A DNA stretch of 8,059 nucleotides from Candidatus Shapirobacteria bacterium (GTDB lineage: Bacteria; Patescibacteriota; Microgenomatia; UBA12405). The stretch is taken from positions 1-8,059 of the forward strand of contig JAPLYY010000022.1 of the NCBI GenBank assembly GCA_026395315.1, in the 5' to 3' direction. The notes beneath the pieces are model-generated. The model did not search any database and was not told the DNA's origin. It worked only from the letters and a program-made list of their open reading frames with translations. Positions within the stretch are counted from its first letter, which is position 1; every line of letters starts with the position of its first letter. Positions 6,554 through 8,059 of the stretch are shown in pieces. The position numbers and the translations under genes were made by a program.

Positions 6554-6563
6554 TGATTAAACT

Positions 6564-7364
6564 ATGTCAGAAATTACCAAAATTACCGTCAAAGGTGCCC
6601 GGGAAAACAATCTTAAAAATGTTTCCTTAGAGTTTCCTAAAAACAAATTAGTTGTCTTTACCGGCGTCTCCGGTTCCGGCAAATCTTCCATGGCTTTTGA
6701 CACCCTTTTTGCCGAAGGTCAGCGCCGTTATGTCGAATCTCTTTCCTCCTATGCCCGCCAATTTTTAGGTAATTTAAAACGTCCCGAGGTCGATTTAATT
6801 GAGGGACTGTCCCCGTCAATTGCCATCAATCAAAAAGCTATTTCTCACAACCCCCGTTCTACTGTTGGTACAGTTACCGAAATTTATGATTATCTTCGTC
6901 TTCTTTTTGCCCGCATTGGCCATCCCCACTGTCCCAATTGCGGCCGGGAAGTGGCTCCCCAAACCAGTAAACAAATCGTCACTCAAATTTTAGATAAAAT
7001 TAAACAGGAAATTGACAGTACTCCTTACCGTTTGCTAATTTTATCTCCCATCACCCGCGACAAAGCCGGTGACTTTCATGGTCTCACCGAAAATCTCCGA
7101 AAACAAGGTTATAAATGGATTCGTGTCGACAGCAACATCATTGATCTGTATTCTGATTTTGGCATTGTCAAAACCAACAAACACAATATTGATGCCGTCT
7201 GTGACCGCGTTTCGGTCACCAAAGAATCATTAAAAAATGAACTGGATCTCTATGGCCGTCTGATCGATGATGTCGAATCCGCTATGAAACTTAGTAATGG
7301 TCTTTGTTTAGTCGGTCAGGTCAATGACGTCTCTTTTGAATTTCCCGATCAACCACGGCTCTAA
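6564..7364 (+). CDS. uvrA: UvrA, N-terminal fragment (disrupted uvrA)
   Basis: This open frame encodes residues 1-266 of excinuclease ABC subunit A, the ABC-type ATPase dimer that scans DNA for lesions and loads UvrB. Visible are the start ITVKGARENNLKNV at 7-20, Walker A GVSGSGKS at 34-41, the AEGQRRYVESLSSYARQFL block at 50-68, GLSPSIAINQK at 81-91, HNPRSTVGT at 95-103, a C123-x2-C126 pair and the UvrB-binding region at about 130-245. Homology holds to about residue 258 (SFEFP). The next codons read DQPRL then TAA at 7362-7364, where a normal UvrA continues into its first Cys4 zinc module. Full UvrA is about 940 residues. The gene continues downstream in the +1 frame after a gap of about 100 missing residues. 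It has its own extended -10 promoter. Confidence 0.9.
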   Translation: MSEITKITVKGARENNLKNVSLEFPKNKLVVFTGVSGSGKSSMAFDTLFAEGQRRYVESLSSYARQFLGNLKRPEVDLIEGLSPSIAINQKAISHNPRSTVGTVTEIYDYLRLLFARIGHPHCPNCGREVAPQTSKQIVTQILDKIKQEIDSTPYRLLILSPITRDKAGDFHGLTENLRKQGYKWIRVDSNIIDLYSDFGIVKTNKHNIDAVCDRVSVTKESLKNELDLYGRLIDDVESAMKLSNGLCLVGQVNDVSFEFPDQPRL

Positions 7365-8059
7365 ATTTCAAATCGACCGCACTAAATTCCCCGAATGGAA
7401 AGCCAAGTGGTTGGAAGCTAAATATTATTCTGCCGCTTCCGAAGGCATCCGTGAAGAGTTGGAACAGTACATGATTAAAGAAAATTGTTCCGTTTGTCAT
7501 GGCTCCCGTCTTAATCCCGACGCTCTGTCAATAACTATCGAAACCAAGAACATTTATCAAATTTGCCAGCTCCCCATCGAAGCCTTATTTTCTTGGATTA
7601 AATCATTGGATAAAATTTTAATAAGCGATAAAGAAAAAGAAATTCTCGAGCCGATTCAACGCGAGCTTCATTCCCGGCTGGAATTTCTCATCGCCGTTGG
7701 TCTTGATTATTTATCCGTTGAACGTGAAGCCGGCACCCTATCTTCGGGTGAATCCCAACGGATCCGGCTGGCTTCACAAATCGGCACCGGACTCACCGGT
7801 GTTCTCTATATTCTTGACGAACCGACAATTGGCTTACATTCCCGCGATAATGACCGTCTTATTGCCACTCTTCAAAAATTAAAGGATGTCGGTAATTCCG
7901 TCGTCGTGGTCGAACACGACGAAGATGTTATCCGCCACGCTGACTATATTGTTGATTTTGGCTTACATGCCGGTAAAAACGGTGGTGAAATTGTGGCTGA
8001 GGGTTCACTTGATGAAATTTTAAAAAATAAGCGTCCTATAAAAATATTCTATTTGAAGA
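7324..8059 (+). CDS. uvrA: UvrA, continuation in the +1 frame (partial, runs off the window)
   Basis: This frame stays open from an ATG at 7324 to the window end (245 codons) and is clearly the second part of ABC domain I of UvrA. The first ten or so residues (to 7353) are probably non-native because they overlap the other frame. UvrA homology begins near HGSKFQIDRT (7354 on) and includes REELEQYM at 43-50, C55-x2-C58, LDYLSVEREAGTLSSGESQRI at about 127-147 (ABC signature, with LSSGES in place of LSGGEA), Walker B LYILDEP at 161-167 and the EHDED H-loop at 197-201. The second ABC domain must lie to the right. An independent start at 7324 has no good ribosome site, so this is best read as a broken part of uvrA, not a separate gene. 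The frame is intact to the edge. Confidence 0.88.
   Translation, partial: MTSLLNFPINHGSKFQIDRTKFPEWKAKWLEAKYYSAASEGIREELEQYMIKENCSVCHGSRLNPDALSITIETKNIYQICQLPIEALFSWIKSLDKILISDKEKEILEPIQRELHSRLEFLIAVGLDYLSVEREAGTLSSGESQRIRLASQIGTGLTGVLYILDEPTIGLHSRDNDRLIATLQKLKDVGNSVVVVEHDEDVIRHADYIVDFGLHAGKNGGEIVAEGSLDEILKNKRPIKIFYLK

Noticed and set aside
7355..7366. Programmed +1 frameshift at CTC-TAA, similar to the prfB site, joining the two uvrA frames
   Set aside because: The shift direction fits, but there is no upstream Shine-Dalgarno-like stimulator, CTC is not the usual slippery codon, and about 100 conserved residues would still be missing from the product.

Overview
The window reads as a chromosomal segment of a low-to-medium GC bacterium, most likely a Candidate Phyla Radiation (Patescibacteria) member, possibly Microgenomates-like. 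This lineage call is an inference from protein style, compact packing (gaps of 5-21 bp and several overlaps) and small versions of DNA-processing genes; no marker in the window proves it. TGA ends comM, dprA, uvrB and the small ORF after uvrB, so the standard bacterial code is used and the TGA=Gly code of Gracilibacteria/Absconditabacteria is excluded.

Layout: a minus-strand tRNA-Glu(CTC) sits at the left edge. A short GC-rich inverted repeat separates it from a divergent plus-strand polytopic membrane protein that looks like a GT-C glycosyltransferase (126-1253). This gene runs tail-to-tail, with a 5-bp gap, into a minus-strand three-gene operon transcribed comM -> yraN -> dprA (4037 down to 1259). 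A 123-bp divergent intergenic region (4038-4160) separates comM from a plus-strand excision-repair block: uvrB (4161-6158), a 96-aa unrecognised ORF overlapping the uvrB stop by ATGA (6155-6445), a 118-bp gap with an extended -10 promoter, and uvrA (from 6564), which runs off the right edge.

Functional theme: DNA handling. ComM (branch-migration helicase of natural transformation), DprA (RecA loader on incoming single strands) and the nuclease-fold protein YraN lie back-to-back with the UvrB and UvrA damage-recognition proteins.

Main anomalies: (1) uvrA is broken near 7340-7365; the frame shifts by +1 and about 100 residues that should contain the first Cys4 zinc module are missing, which suggests one out-of-frame deletion or an assembly fault. 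(2) The 96-aa ORF coupled to uvrB has one CxxC pair and a C-terminal helix resembling the UVR motif at the end of UvrB itself. (3) The uvrB leader has a perfect 8-bp hairpin whose 5' arm can also pair with the Shine-Dalgarno sequence, and it resembles a dispersed palindromic repeat. No mobile element, CRISPR array or gene-free stretch over 300 bp is present.
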